From Paracidovorax cattleyae (lineage in GTDB: Bacteria; Pseudomonadota; Gammaproteobacteria; Burkholderiales; Burkholderiaceae_C), in NCBI RefSeq assembly GCF_900104515.1, contig NZ_FNJL01000026.1, positions 1 to 64,000 of the forward strand: 64,000 nucleotides of DNA, read 5' to 3'. Numbering within the stretch: position 1 is the stretch's first letter; each line of letters opens with the position of its first letter. Shown in pieces: positions 17,201-25,427 of this stretch. The position numbers and the translations under genes were made by a program. Below the pieces are notes generated by a model. That model was given only the letters and a program-made list of their open reading frames with translations. It ran no database searches and was not told the DNA's origin.

Positions 17201-18096
17201 AGACGGCCTATGCCGCACGGGTCGCATCAGGCCTGCTGCAGCTCTTCCACGAAGCCTCGCGGGCCATCGCCCAGGCGCCGGCAGACCAGCAGCCACGGGT
17301 GGCGCAGCAGTTCGCCAGCAGGGCCCTCACCTATCACCAGGACGCGGCCGATGCCCTGGGCGACTACCTGGAGGCCAGCATGCAGCTGTCGTCCCGCAGC
17401 GGCCGCCAGGTCGCCATGATCGACGGCGCGAACGTCCGCCAGAGCGAACGGCTGGTGACCCTGATGCAGCGGAGCCTCGATGGGCTGGGCCACCTCCTGG
17501 AGTGCCGGACGATCGCGATCGGCATCCACGCCCGGGAGGCCAACCGGCCCCGCGAAGTTCGGAATGGCCTGATGACCATCGCGGACCGCTATGAACGCGC
17601 GACGCAGAAATTCGAAGACAGCCTGGAGCACATGGAGCAGCGGCTGGACGTGGAAAGCCGGCTCCCGGGCTATGCGGACATCGCGCAGGCCGAGAAGGCC
17701 AGCATCGAGGGCGCATTCGGCATGCTGATGTGGCGCGGCCAGTTCGAAAGCACCATCGTCCAGGTCCAGGTGGCCGCGCACTGGCTCGCCAGATACCTGG
17801 GGCCGGACCTGCCGCTGCGCACGGCGACGGACCTGAAGGACTGCACCGAAGTCATCCAGCACCTCCACAACGCGCTCTCCGAGAAGAACCGGTTCGCACT
17901 CCGCGAGCTACGCGATGACAGCAACGCCCACCTGGTCAGGAAGATGCTCAAGGCATCGCTGGAGTGCATGCAGCGGCTCGAGGCGTTCAAAGCGCCGATC
18001 GCCACCCGTGCGCAGGCGCTCGCCGCCGCGGCAGCGACGGCGTCTTCCAGCACGACACCAGTCCCCGCGAAGACGCGCCACCGCCGCAGGCGCTGA
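14221..18096 (+). CDS. Candidate HrpX-regulated type III effector, large alpha-helical protein
   Basis: A 1291-residue protein with no enzyme motif that I recognise. The first 50 residues hold 12 Ser and 9 Pro and no hydrophobic leader, as expected for a type III secretion signal. An acidic Asp/Ser patch follows (about 92-117). The rest is Ala/Gln/Arg-rich and helical, likely coiled coil. Two similar segments are visible around Trp473 and Trp717 (WxxAQRxxSRxxIGxLQxRI), so part of the protein is an internal repeat. The tail is very basic (ending RHRRRR). ATG 14221 is preferred to the in-frame ATG 14167 because the latter overlaps the PIP-box promoter's -10. It stands alone between an aidB-like gene and a threonine ammonia-lyase gene; no T3SS structural gene or chaperone is in the window. 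Host target unknown. Confidence 0.75.
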   Translation: MHSISARPSSPYVRLDVSGTASPQGTPRGARSPSPSSLHAPGGLPCRSSPPAPDSPMAPRPPSPSASTAHERLQALLRQRAEGAVGPEHAGMDQDPDTGWDSDTDSEASFDVIVDDGPIQAARRARISDITNALANTHTTEALNAMVAQATEMAWAAQGSPLPTGEEISQALLPTYNHRSSGFMQVKQALGHIEAAANAWEAAAEHHEAALSAREMLLPQAGPDPLDQQLWQLQTVAGRLRAQEKALKGLLLLRQIPPRAGAAGKSRMHEEAAARLREACSLRTNETLADLPTAVLDIDAALHQELAGIGPWMKDLLDAIGPEGKLPGVPSRLPPPGSDARDAEAIEEAWLTAYTHSCAALEDAARALLAAWSHPPDGSGPEAAVKASALTHPEARESRATLRREAALHKTMAPLLAGLQPPQEGAAAWQGTRQDAQPQAPWRQALETFGEQSLVLQRAENADRTLQAHTAPWSPAQREASRDAIGSLQARIAAAQANASGQGRAALLQLLGQLARQGLHAAQGMPHDDPATARHALAGAADAARRARDALERSGVHASMAPLTLERCSAVCAAIAQACEDMSHTPRTQTEARDHAARLQAAGQQARAAAWGDMAPAMHQLAYLCGTACNGALRSAAEMEAEVATQARTQREGALQTAMEAALLAMDRPHRPTAGTSDGQPPPVPWPLPGDLIEPLREELEATQQARSTLDEHLAGWTVAQRQESSRTIGALQERIDTARAATLEKALSALEQSFEEIWRAAAPVLSAGTEAGPLPSGTADLAVQALDAAGEFHRSLHGIDGPDLPERARIGAIAGAFAALSTTGTALRMPQDTPAQALARADVLDTAARQARETAPSDFKVPLQVWARWCDGLRTDAIGFALLHGMKAIETLYEASEADLYAATSQLRDRMLSIHELAFDLPLHFAADGSVVASAQASPAPAVPPEDLEMAARAAAIAQRATDLRADLLPVLPPGTSPEMARDYQTSRNTLSETAYAARVASGLLQLFHEASRAIAQAPADQQPRVAQQFASRALTYHQDAADALGDYLEASMQLSSRSGRQVAMIDGANVRQSERLVTLMQRSLDGLGHLLECRTIAIGIHAREANRPREVRNGLMTIADRYERATQKFEDSLEHMEQRLDVESRLPGYADIAQAEKASIEGAFGMLMWRGQFESTIVQVQVAAHWLARYLGPDLPLRTATDLKDCTEVIQHLHNALSEKNRFALRELRDDSNAHLVRKMLKASLECMQRLEAFKAPIATRAQALAAAAATASSSTTPVPAKTRHRRRR

Positions 18097-18152
18097 AAGC
18101 GCGGACCAGGGCCGACCGGAATGCCAGCCCGGCACGCGCGACAATGGCGCCC

Positions 18153-19352
18153 ATGCTCACCCTCCCCGACATCCAGGCCGCCGCCGCCCGCCTCCAGGGC
18201 CAGGTGCTCGACACCCCCTGCGTCGAATCCCGCACGCTCTCGCAGATCGTGGGCACGCAGGTGTTCCTCAAATTCGAGAACCTGCAGTTCACCGCCTCCT
18301 TCAAGGAGCGCGGCGCCTGCAACAAGCTGAGCCAGCTCTCGCCCGAGGAGCAGCGGCGCGGCGTGATCGCCATGAGCGCCGGCAACCACGCCCAGGGCGT
18401 GGCCTACCACGCGCAGCGCCTGGGCCTCGTGGCCGTGATCGTGATGCCGCGCTTCACGCCCGGCGTGAAGGTGGAGCGCACGCGCGGCTTCGGCGCCGAA
18501 GTCGTGCTGCACGGAGACACCCTGGAGGAAGCACGCGCGCATGCCTATGTCCTGGCCGAGGAGCGGGGGCTCACTTTCGTGCATCCCTACGACGACGAGG
18601 CTGTCGCCGCGGGCCAGGGCACGGTCGGCCTGGAGATGCTCCAGGCGGTGCCGGACCTGGACTGCCTGGCCATCGCCGTGGGCGGGGGCGGCCTCATCGC
18701 CGGCATCGCCACCGCCGCCAGGGCCCTGAAACCGGGCATCGAGATCATCGGCGTGCAGACCTCGCGCTTTCCCGCCATGGTCAATGCGGTCAAGGGCACG
18801 CGCCACCCGCAGGGCACTTCCACCATTGCCGAGGGGATCGCCGTGGGCACACCCGGCCAGATCACACGCGAGGTGATCGCGCGGCTGGTGGACGACCTGC
18901 TGCTCGTGGACGAAGGCGACATCGAGCAGGCGGTGCTGATGCTGCTGGAAATCGAGAAGACCCTCGTCGAGGGCGCCGGAGCCGCCGGCCTGGCGGCACT
19001 GCTGCGGCATCCGGAGCGCTTCCGGGGCAAGCGGGTGGGCCTGGTGCTGTGCGGCGGCAATATCGACCCCCTGCTGCTGGCGGCCATCATCGAGCGCGGC
19101 ATGGTGCGCTCCGGGCGCCTGGCGCGCGTGAAGGTGAGCGCGCGCGACATCCCGGGCGTGCTCGCGCGCATCACCGCCACCGTGGCCGAGGCAGGCGCCA
19201 ACATCGAGGAAGTCCACCACCAGCGCGCCTTCACCATGCTGGCCGCTCAGAACGTGGAGATCGAACTCGTGCTGCAGACGCGCGGCCGCGAGCATGTGCA
19301 GCAGGTGCTGGCCTGCCTGCGTGCAGCGTCCATGGAAGCCGATCTCCTGTGA
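18153..19352 (+). CDS. ilvA: Threonine ammonia-lyase with C-terminal ACT domain
   Basis: A 399-residue fold-type II PLP enzyme that deaminates threonine to 2-oxobutanoate, the entry to isoleucine synthesis. TASFKERGA carries the PLP Lys (Lys51), MSAGNHAQGVA is the substrate loop and AVGGGGLIAG is the phosphate loop. The last 75 or so residues form a single ACT domain (starting near RVKVSARDIPGVLARI). This is the short IlvA/TdcB-like form and not the two-ACT E. coli IlvA. An in-frame ATG three codons upstream (18144) is an alternative start. The gene is 56 bp after the effector candidate on the same strand, but there is no functional reason to link them. Confidence 0.9.
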   Translation: MLTLPDIQAAAARLQGQVLDTPCVESRTLSQIVGTQVFLKFENLQFTASFKERGACNKLSQLSPEEQRRGVIAMSAGNHAQGVAYHAQRLGLVAVIVMPRFTPGVKVERTRGFGAEVVLHGDTLEEARAHAYVLAEERGLTFVHPYDDEAVAAGQGTVGLEMLQAVPDLDCLAIAVGGGGLIAGIATAARALKPGIEIIGVQTSRFPAMVNAVKGTRHPQGTSTIAEGIAVGTPGQITREVIARLVDDLLLVDEGDIEQAVLMLLEIEKTLVEGAGAAGLAALLRHPERFRGKRVGLVLCGGNIDPLLLAAIIERGMVRSGRLARVKVSARDIPGVLARITATVAEAGANIEEVHHQRAFTMLAAQNVEIELVLQTRGREHVQQVLACLRAASMEADLL

Positions 19353-19460
19353 TTCCTCGCCCCGCCGCGTTGTAGGACTGGAGCGGCTTTTGCGGGCAAT
19401 GCCCACAGAGTCACACGGCGTTGCATCACCGCCGCGTCGTTTTCGGCACACTGCTGCCCC

Positions 19461-21065
19461 ATGCAGAAACCCCAACGACGCCATTTCCTCCGCACCCTCG
19501 GCCACGGCGCCGCGCTGGCCACCGCTGGAGGACTGGGCCTGAACTGGACCCAGGCCTTCGCCACCCTCAAGCCCCTGGGCGAGGCCCAGCCCTTCGATTT
19601 CGCGGCGCTCAAGGGCCAGGCACGCGCTCTCGCGGCCAAGGCCTACGAACCACCGAAGGACACCATCCCCCCCTCGGTATCCAAGCTCGACTGGGACCAG
19701 TACCAGTCCATCCAGTTCCGCGGCGACCACGCCCTCTGGGCCGACGAGAAACTGCGCTTCCAGGCCAAGTTCTTCCACCTGGGCCTGTTCTTCAAGAAGC
19801 CGGTGCGCATGTTCGAACTGGCCGACGGCAAGGCCCAGGAACTGGCCTATGACCCCGAGATGTTCAACTACGGCAAGAGCGGTCTGAAGCCCGGCGACCT
19901 GCCGCCGGACCTGGGCTTCGCGGGCTTCCGCCTCAACTTCCACACCGACCCGGTGCGCGACGTGGCCGCCTTCCTGGGCGCCAGCTACTTCCGGGCCGTG
20001 GGCGGCGAATGGCAGTACGGCCTCTCCGCCCGGGGCCTGGCCATCGATACCGGCATGCAGCGCCCGGAGGAATTCCCGGACTTCACCGCCTTCTACCTGG
20101 AGCGCCCCGCGCCCGGCTCCAACACCGTCGTCGTGCTGGCCCTGCTGGATTCGCCCAGCATCGCCGGCGCCTACCGCTTCGCGATCACGCCGGGCGACAC
20201 GCAGGTGATGGAGATCGATGCCGCCCTCTATCCGCGCAAGGCCATCGAGCGCCTGGGGATCGCGCCCTGCACCAGCATGTTCCAGCACGGCGAGAACGAC
20301 CGCCGCATGGCCAACGACTGGCGCCCCGAGATTCACGACTCCGACGGCCTGCAGATGTGGCGAGGCAACGGCGAATGGGTCTGGCGGCCGCTCACCAATC
20401 CGCCGGCGCTGCAGTTCAACGCCTTCGCAGACCAGGGCCCGCGCGGCTTCGGCCTCGTGCAGCGCGACCGCAATTTCGACCACTACCAGGACGACGGCGT
20501 CTTCTACGAGCGCCGGCCCTCGCTCTGGGTGGAGCCGAAGTCCGACTGGGGCGCGGGCTCCGTCCAGCTCGTGGAGATCCCCACCATCGACGAGACCTTC
20601 GACAACATCGTCGCCTTCTGGAACCCCGACCGCAAGCCGCAGCCCGGCGAGGAACTGCTGATCGGCTACCGCCTGTTCTGGGGCGCCCACCCGCCGGAGC
20701 AGTCCCCGCTGGCGCGCTGCGTGGCCACGTGGACGGGCCTGGGTGGCGTGGTCGGCCAGCCGCGCAAGTACTTCTCCTGGCGTTTCGCGGTCGATTTCGC
20801 CGGGGAGAACCTCGTGGCACTGGGCCGCGGCGCCAAGGTCGAGCCCGTGATCACCGCGAGCCGCGGCACGATCGAGATCACCTCCGCCCGGCCGCAGGAC
20901 GCCATCCAGGGCTGGCGCGCCATGTTCGACATCAAGCCCGAGGACGACAGCACCGCGCCCATCACCATCCGCATGTTCCTGCGCGGCGAGAACGGCGCGC
21001 CGCTCACCGAGACATGGCTCTACCAGTGGGTGCCGCCCGCCCCGGCGGACCGGAAGCTGACCTGA
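19461..21065 (+). CDS. opgD: Periplasmic glucan biosynthesis protein OpgD/MdoD
   Basis: A 534-residue periplasmic protein of the OpgG/OpgD family, which shapes the branching of osmoregulated periplasmic glucans. The N-terminus has a twin-arginine leader (RRHFLRTLG followed by a hydrophobic stretch and AFA), as known for OpgD. Family landmarks include SIQFRGDHALW, QAKFFHLGLFF, GFAGFRLNF, FLGASYFRAVG, GLAIDTG and QFNAFADQGPRGFGL, then DGVFYERRPSLWVEP. The Tat leader favours OpgD over OpgG. No opgH is adjacent. Such glucans matter for envelope homeostasis and for virulence in several plant pathogens (family knowledge). Confidence 0.92.
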   Translation: MQKPQRRHFLRTLGHGAALATAGGLGLNWTQAFATLKPLGEAQPFDFAALKGQARALAAKAYEPPKDTIPPSVSKLDWDQYQSIQFRGDHALWADEKLRFQAKFFHLGLFFKKPVRMFELADGKAQELAYDPEMFNYGKSGLKPGDLPPDLGFAGFRLNFHTDPVRDVAAFLGASYFRAVGGEWQYGLSARGLAIDTGMQRPEEFPDFTAFYLERPAPGSNTVVVLALLDSPSIAGAYRFAITPGDTQVMEIDAALYPRKAIERLGIAPCTSMFQHGENDRRMANDWRPEIHDSDGLQMWRGNGEWVWRPLTNPPALQFNAFADQGPRGFGLVQRDRNFDHYQDDGVFYERRPSLWVEPKSDWGAGSVQLVEIPTIDETFDNIVAFWNPDRKPQPGEELLIGYRLFWGAHPPEQSPLARCVATWTGLGGVVGQPRKYFSWRFAVDFAGENLVALGRGAKVEPVITASRGTIEITSARPQDAIQGWRAMFDIKPEDDSTAPITIRMFLRGENGAPLTETWLYQWVPPAPADRKLT

Positions 21066-21185
21066 GCCCGTGAACACGTGTTGCGTCAATACTGAGGTTT
21101 GTACCGAGGGCAAGGCGGGCCGGTTGCGGGAAAGCCGTGGCTAGAATGGTCCATCCCATCCGCAACCCCGCACAAGGAGACTGCC

Positions 21186-21338
21186 ATGGCCCATGACACC
21201 ACCACCACACCGCACGCCGGCGAGCAGCACGCACCCGACGGCGTGGAGGCCGTGGTGCCCTACATGCCCATCGTGCTGCCCATCGCGGGCGGCATCCTGA
21301 TGCTGCTGCTGGCGTTCATCGCCATCTACATGGCCTGA
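21186..21338 (+). CDS. Small single-span membrane protein
   Basis: A 50-residue protein with a polar, His/Thr-rich N-terminus and one predicted transmembrane helix ([20 protein letters not shown]) ending at the C-terminus. The ATG follows AAGGAGA at good spacing, and a strong terminator comes 25 bp after the stop, so this is a real small transcription unit and not a chance frame. No function is recognisable. The TM helix at the extreme C-terminus suggests a tail-anchored inner-membrane protein, possibly a small accessory subunit. It is too short for the usual gene finders and easy to miss. Confidence 0.65.
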   Translation: MAHDTTTTPHAGEQHAPDGVEAVVPYMPIVLPIAGGILMLLLAFIAIYMA

Positions 21339-21363
21339 AATCCTCCCGACCGTCCGGCAGCCG

Positions 21364-21390
21364 GCCCCGCGCATGCGGGGCTTTTTCTTT
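21364..21390 (+). terminator. Rho-independent terminator after the small membrane protein gene
   Basis: GCCCCGC-GCAT-GCGGGGC followed by TTTTTCTTT. A 7-bp perfect stem, tetraloop and T-run make this a clear intrinsic terminator. It separates the 50-residue gene from queC. Confidence 0.85.
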
Positions 21391-21424
21391 CCGCTCCCCT
21401 CTTTTTTCCTCAAGGACCCATCCC

Positions 21425-22144
21425 ATGCGAGCCGGCCACGCCCTCGTCCTCTTCTCCGGTGGCCAGGACTCCACCACCTGCCTGGCCTGGGCGCTCGAGC
21501 GCTTCGAACGTGTGGAGACCATCGGCTTCGACTACGGCCAGCGCCACCATGTGGAGCTGGAGGCTCGCACCGCAGTGCTGGCCGCGCTGCGCGAGCATTT
21601 TCCGCAGTGGCGCGAACGGCTGGGCGAGGACCACATGGTCGACCTCGCCGTGCTCGGGCAGATCAGCGACACGGCGCTCACCCGCGACACCGCCATCCAG
21701 ATGACCGAGGCCGGCCTGCCCAACACCTTCGTGCCCGGCCGCAACCTGCTGTTCTTCCAGCTGGCCGCGGCCGTGGGCTGCCGGCGCGGCCTGCACACGC
21801 TCGTGGGCGGCATGTGCGAGACGGACTTCTCCGGCTACCCCGACTGCCGCGACGACACGCTCAAGGCCCTGCAGGTGGCGCTCTCGCTGGGCATGGGCCA
21901 GCGCTTCACGATCGATACGCCGCTCATGTGGATCGACAAGGCCGCCACCTGGGAAATGGCCCGCCAGCTCGGCGGCAACGACCTGGTGCGTATCATCGTC
22001 GAGGACACCCACACCTGCTACCACGGCGAGCGCGGCGCCCTGTACGCCTGGGGCCACGGTTGCGGCGAATGCCCGGCTTGCGAACTGCGGCGCGCCGGTT
22101 TCGAGCGCTGGACCGCTGGAGCCAACGCCCGACCATACGCATAA
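21425..22144 (+). CDS. queC: 7-cyano-7-deazaguanine synthase QueC
   Basis: A 239-residue ATP-dependent enzyme that converts 7-carboxy-7-deazaguanine to preQ0 for queuosine tRNA modification. The PP-loop SGGQDS is at residues 11-16. [13 protein letters not shown] and VPGRNLLF are family signatures. The C-terminus carries the zinc-binding Cys cluster spread over CYHGER and [10 protein letters not shown]. The length is typical. Its ATG is 35 bp after the upstream terminator, so the promoter must lie very close to the start or transcription reads through. Other queuosine genes (queD, queE) are not in the window. No preQ1 riboswitch was recognised upstream. Confidence 0.93.
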   Translation: MRAGHALVLFSGGQDSTTCLAWALERFERVETIGFDYGQRHHVELEARTAVLAALREHFPQWRERLGEDHMVDLAVLGQISDTALTRDTAIQMTEAGLPNTFVPGRNLLFFQLAAAVGCRRGLHTLVGGMCETDFSGYPDCRDDTLKALQVALSLGMGQRFTIDTPLMWIDKAATWEMARQLGGNDLVRIIVEDTHTCYHGERGALYAWGHGCGECPACELRRAGFERWTAGANARPYA

Positions 22145-22169
22145 CCCCATGCATCTTTTGCATGAATTT

Positions 22170-22197
22170 CCCCCCTGTCTGACAGACAGGAGGGGGG
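22170..22197. promoter_or_regulatory. Perfect palindrome between queC and pckG
   Basis: CCTGTCTG-A-CAGACAGG is a perfect 17-bp dyad at 22174-22190. It is extended by C-runs and G-runs to a 28-bp hairpin with one bulged A. No T-run follows, so it is either a weak terminator for queC or an operator for pckG, whose ATG is about 210 bp downstream. The 263-bp gap holds nothing else recognisable. Confidence 0.5.
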
Positions 22198-22407
22198 TGG
22201 ATTCATAAAATCGTCATCCCAGCCGACCTGCGGATGACGGATCGCCACCAGTTGCGCCGCATCCTTCGCGCCCACCGCGCCGCCCTTCCGCCCGCCGACT
22301 GAGCCGCAAGACGTTTTTTCAAAGACAGCGCTCAGGAGCCAGCGCGGCATTGCCGCATCCCGGCCGCTTCCTTTGAAAAGACCGTTTTCAACTTCAGGAA
22401 GCCCGCG

Positions 22408-24270
22408 ATGAACGCACCCACCATGCAAGGCCTCGACCTCCAGGCCCCCGCATACGTCAAGAACGCCCGCCTGCTCGCCTGGGTGGCCGACATGGCCGCC
22501 CTCTGCAAGCCCGACCGCATCCACTGGTGCGACGGTTCGCAGGAAGAGTACGACCACCTCTGCCAGCAGCTGGTGGACACCGGCACCTTCAAGAAGCTCA
22601 ACCCCGCCAAGCGCCCCGGCAGCTACCTGGCCTGGTCCGATCCGTCGGACGTGGCCCGCGTGGAAGACCGCACCTACATCTGCTGCGAGAAGAAGGAAGA
22701 CGCCGGCCCGACCAACAACTGGATGGCCCCGGCCGAGATGCGCAGCACGCTGCAGCCCCTGTTCGACGGCTGCATGAAGGGCCGCACGATGTACGTCGTG
22801 CCGTTCAGCATGGGCCCGCTGGGCTCGCCCATCGCCCACATCGGCATCGAGCTCTCCGACAGCCCCTACGTGGCCGTCAACATGAAGATCATGACCCGCA
22901 TGGGCCGCGCCGTGTACGACGTGCTGGGCGTGCAAGGCGACTTCGTGCCCTGCGTGCACACCGTGGGCGCGCCGCTGCAGGCCGGCCAGCAGGATGTGTC
23001 CTGGCCCTGCAACAAGACCAAGTACATCGTGCACTACCCCGAGACGCGCGAGATCTGGTCGTACGGCTCCGGCTACGGCGGCAACGCGCTGCTGGGCAAG
23101 AAGTGCTTCGCGCTGCGCATCGCCTCCACGATGGGCCGCGACCAGGGCTGGCTGGCCGAGCACATGCTGATCCTGGGCGTGAGCAATCCCGAGGGCAAGA
23201 AGTACCACGTGGCCGCCGCCTTCCCGAGCGCCTGCGGCAAGACCAACTTTTCGATGCTGGTGCCACCGAAGGCCTTCGAAGGCTGGAAGGTCACCACCAT
23301 CGGCGACGACATCGCCTGGATCAAGCCCCAGGCCGACGGCTCGCTGCGCGCCATCAACCCCGAGGCCGGCTACTTCGGCGTGGCCCCCGGCACCAACTAC
23401 CACACCAACCCCAACTGCATGGCCAGCCTGGACCGTGACGTGATCTTCACGAACGTCGCGCTGACCGACGACGGCGATGTGTGGTGGGAAGGCATGGAGA
23501 AGGATACCGGCAGGCTGCCGGACCACCTGATCGACTGGCAGGGCAAGGACTGGACGCCCCAGATCGCCAGGGAAACCGGCGCCAAGGCCGCCCACCCCAA
23601 TGCCCGCTTCACCGTGGCCGCCACCAACAACCCCGCACTGGACGAAGCCTGGGACGACCCCAAGGGCGTGAAGATCGATGCCTTCATCTTCGGCGGCCGC
23701 CGCTCCACCACCGTGCCGCTGGTGACCGAAGCCCGCGACTGGACCGAGGGCGTGTACATGGCCGCCACCATGGGCTCCGAGACCACCGCCGCCGCCTTCG
23801 GCGCGCAGGGCGTGGTGCGCCGCGACCCGTTCGCCATGCTGCCCTTCATGGGCTACAACATGAGCGACTACTTCCAGCACTGGCTGGATCTGGGCGAGAA
23901 GCTCGCTGCCTCCGGCGCCACGCTGCCGCGCATCTATACGACCAACTGGTTCCGCAAGGACGAGGCCGGCAAGTTCGTCTGGCCCGGCTACGGCGAGAAC
24001 ATGCGCGTGCTCAAGTGGATGATCGACCGCATCGAAGGCCGCGCCACCGGCCGCGAGACCGCCTTCGGCGTGGCGCCGCAGTACGGCGAGATCAACTGGA
24101 CGGGCCTGGACTTCTCGGGCGAGCAGTTCGACACCGTGACCCGCATCGACCAGGCCGCCTGGGCGGACGAGCTGAAGCTGCACACCGCGCACTTCGACCA
24201 GCTGGCCTACCACCTGCCGGCGCAGATGCTCAAGACCAAGGCTGCGCTGGAAGAACGCCTGGGCGCCTGA
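22408..24270 (+). CDS. pckG: Phosphoenolpyruvate carboxykinase (GTP)
   Basis: A 620-residue GTP-dependent PEPCK, the gluconeogenic enzyme that makes PEP and CO2 from oxaloacetate. Hallmarks are [14 protein letters not shown] (substrate Arg loop region), the kinase loop [10 protein letters not shown] with the reactive Cys near residue 277, and TIGDDIAW (metal-binding Asp pair). The GTP-specific segments [19 protein letters not shown] and [12 protein letters not shown] also fit. The length matches the family. Expression is monocistronic by appearance: a 263-bp gap precedes it and a strong terminator follows. It complements the amino-acid, gentisate and sugar-acid pathways elsewhere in the window, all of which feed C4 intermediates. 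Confidence 0.95.
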   Translation: MNAPTMQGLDLQAPAYVKNARLLAWVADMAALCKPDRIHWCDGSQEEYDHLCQQLVDTGTFKKLNPAKRPGSYLAWSDPSDVARVEDRTYICCEKKEDAGPTNNWMAPAEMRSTLQPLFDGCMKGRTMYVVPFSMGPLGSPIAHIGIELSDSPYVAVNMKIMTRMGRAVYDVLGVQGDFVPCVHTVGAPLQAGQQDVSWPCNKTKYIVHYPETREIWSYGSGYGGNALLGKKCFALRIASTMGRDQGWLAEHMLILGVSNPEGKKYHVAAAFPSACGKTNFSMLVPPKAFEGWKVTTIGDDIAWIKPQADGSLRAINPEAGYFGVAPGTNYHTNPNCMASLDRDVIFTNVALTDDGDVWWEGMEKDTGRLPDHLIDWQGKDWTPQIARETGAKAAHPNARFTVAATNNPALDEAWDDPKGVKIDAFIFGGRRSTTVPLVTEARDWTEGVYMAATMGSETTAAAFGAQGVVRRDPFAMLPFMGYNMSDYFQHWLDLGEKLAASGATLPRIYTTNWFRKDEAGKFVWPGYGENMRVLKWMIDRIEGRATGRETAFGVAPQYGEINWTGLDFSGEQFDTVTRIDQAAWADELKLHTAHFDQLAYHLPAQMLKTKAALEERLGA

Positions 24271-24311
24271 CCCCGGACCACCCCGCCCGCCAGGGCGGGC
24301 AGCCCCCTGAA

Positions 24312-24345
24312 AGCCCCGCACCACGCCCGTGGCCGGGGCTTTTTG
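24312..24345 (+). terminator. Rho-independent terminator of pckG
   Basis: AGCCCCG and CGGGGCT pair over a loop that itself contains CCAC/GTGG. A TTTTT run follows. It lies 42 bp after the pckG stop and just before the 3' end of the convergent lysR gene, which it may also insulate. Confidence 0.85.
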
Positions 24346-24355
24346 CTGCGCGTCC

Positions 24356-25264
24356 CTACCCCAGCGGCCCGCGCGACCGCACTGCCTCGTCCAGCAGCCA
24401 GGCGCGGAAGGCCGCGAAGGCCGGCAGGTGCATGCGGTCGGGCCGGTAGCAGAGATAGTGGCCCTGCTCCACCGCCACCGGCTCGCCGCAGGGCACGCGG
24501 AGCGAGCCTTCTGCCAGCTCGTCCTCCACCAGGATGCGCGGCACCAGGGCCAGGCCCAGGCCGCTGCGCGCCGCCTGGACCAGCGCCGAGTACTGGGCGA
24601 AGCGCGGCCCGGCCGCCACCCAGCTCCCGGCCACGCCGTGCTGGCCCGCCCAGCGCGGCCAGGCGGTGGCCGCCTCCTCGTGGTGCAGCAGGGTGTGGCC
24701 CAGCAGGTCGGCGGGTGCGTGGATGCGGTGCGGCCCCTCCAGCAGCGCAGGCGAGGCGACGGGCACGAATTCGCGCCCGGCGAGGTATTCGGCCACCACG
24801 CCGGGCAGCTCGGCCGGGCTGTAGCGGATGGCGGCATCCACCTGCGGCGGCAGGCTTTCGGTGGGTGCAAGGTGCCGGCTGAAACCCAGCGTCACCTGCG
24901 GATGGCGGCGGCTGAAGGCCGGCAGGCGCGGGATCAGCCAGCGCGTGAGGAAAGTGGGCACGCTCGCCAGCGTGACCACGCCCGCATCGCCGCCGCCCGC
25001 ACGCGCCTCGAAGCTCGCGGCCTCCAGCGCGCGCAGCGGCCCGGCGATCTTCTGCCAGTATGCACGCCCCTGCGGCGTGAGCTGCACGCCGCGCCCCTGC
25101 TTGCGCAGCAGCGGCACACCCAGGAAGGCCTCCAGCCCGGAGACCTGCTTGCTGACCGCGCTCACCGTAAGGCACAGCGTTTGCGCCGCGCGGGTCAGGC
25201 CCTCGTGCCGGACCACGGCATCGAAGGCCAGCAGTTCCTGGATGGTGGGGCAATCGCGCTTCAT
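24356..25264 (-). CDS. LysR-family transcriptional regulator (GcvA-like)
   Basis: A 302-residue LysR protein. The DNA-binding head includes LLAFDAVVRHEGLTRAAQTLCLTVSAVSKQVSGLEAFLG. The ATG at 25264 gives the usual spacing to this motif, and the long open frame upstream of it is not needed. The C-terminal domain is the periplasmic-binding-like effector fold (LGFSRHLAPTESLPPQVDAAIRY). It is divergent from the ABC uptake operon with a 163-bp gap and is the probable regulator of that operon. The effector is unknown. Its 3' end converges with pckG behind a strong terminator. Confidence 0.85.
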   Translation of the reverse strand: MKRDCPTIQELLAFDAVVRHEGLTRAAQTLCLTVSAVSKQVSGLEAFLGVPLLRKQGRGVQLTPQGRAYWQKIAGPLRALEAASFEARAGGGDAGVVTLASVPTFLTRWLIPRLPAFSRRHPQVTLGFSRHLAPTESLPPQVDAAIRYSPAELPGVVAEYLAGREFVPVASPALLEGPHRIHAPADLLGHTLLHHEEAATAWPRWAGQHGVAGSWVAAGPRFAQYSALVQAARSGLGLALVPRILVEDELAEGSLRVPCGEPVAVEQGHYLCYRPDRMHLPAFAAFRAWLLDEAVRSRGPLG

Positions 25265-25427
25265 GGGGCGAATGATACTTTCCAAAAGCTCAAACTTTGT
25301 CACGGAAGCTTCACGCAAGCCCGCGCCACGATTTCTAGAATTCCGGCATATTCCCCGCCGCCCAGTCGTATCCGGAAAACATCCGGGCCATCCGTGCGGT
25401 CCTCCTTCCTGCACGAAAGCGGCGCCC

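Noticed and set aside
17670-21113. Very long open frame on the minus strand across the threonine ammonia-lyase and opgD genes
   Set aside because: The frame is a by-product of high GC content and codon bias; its translation is Arg/Gly/His-rich with no domain, and clear enzymes lie on the other strand.
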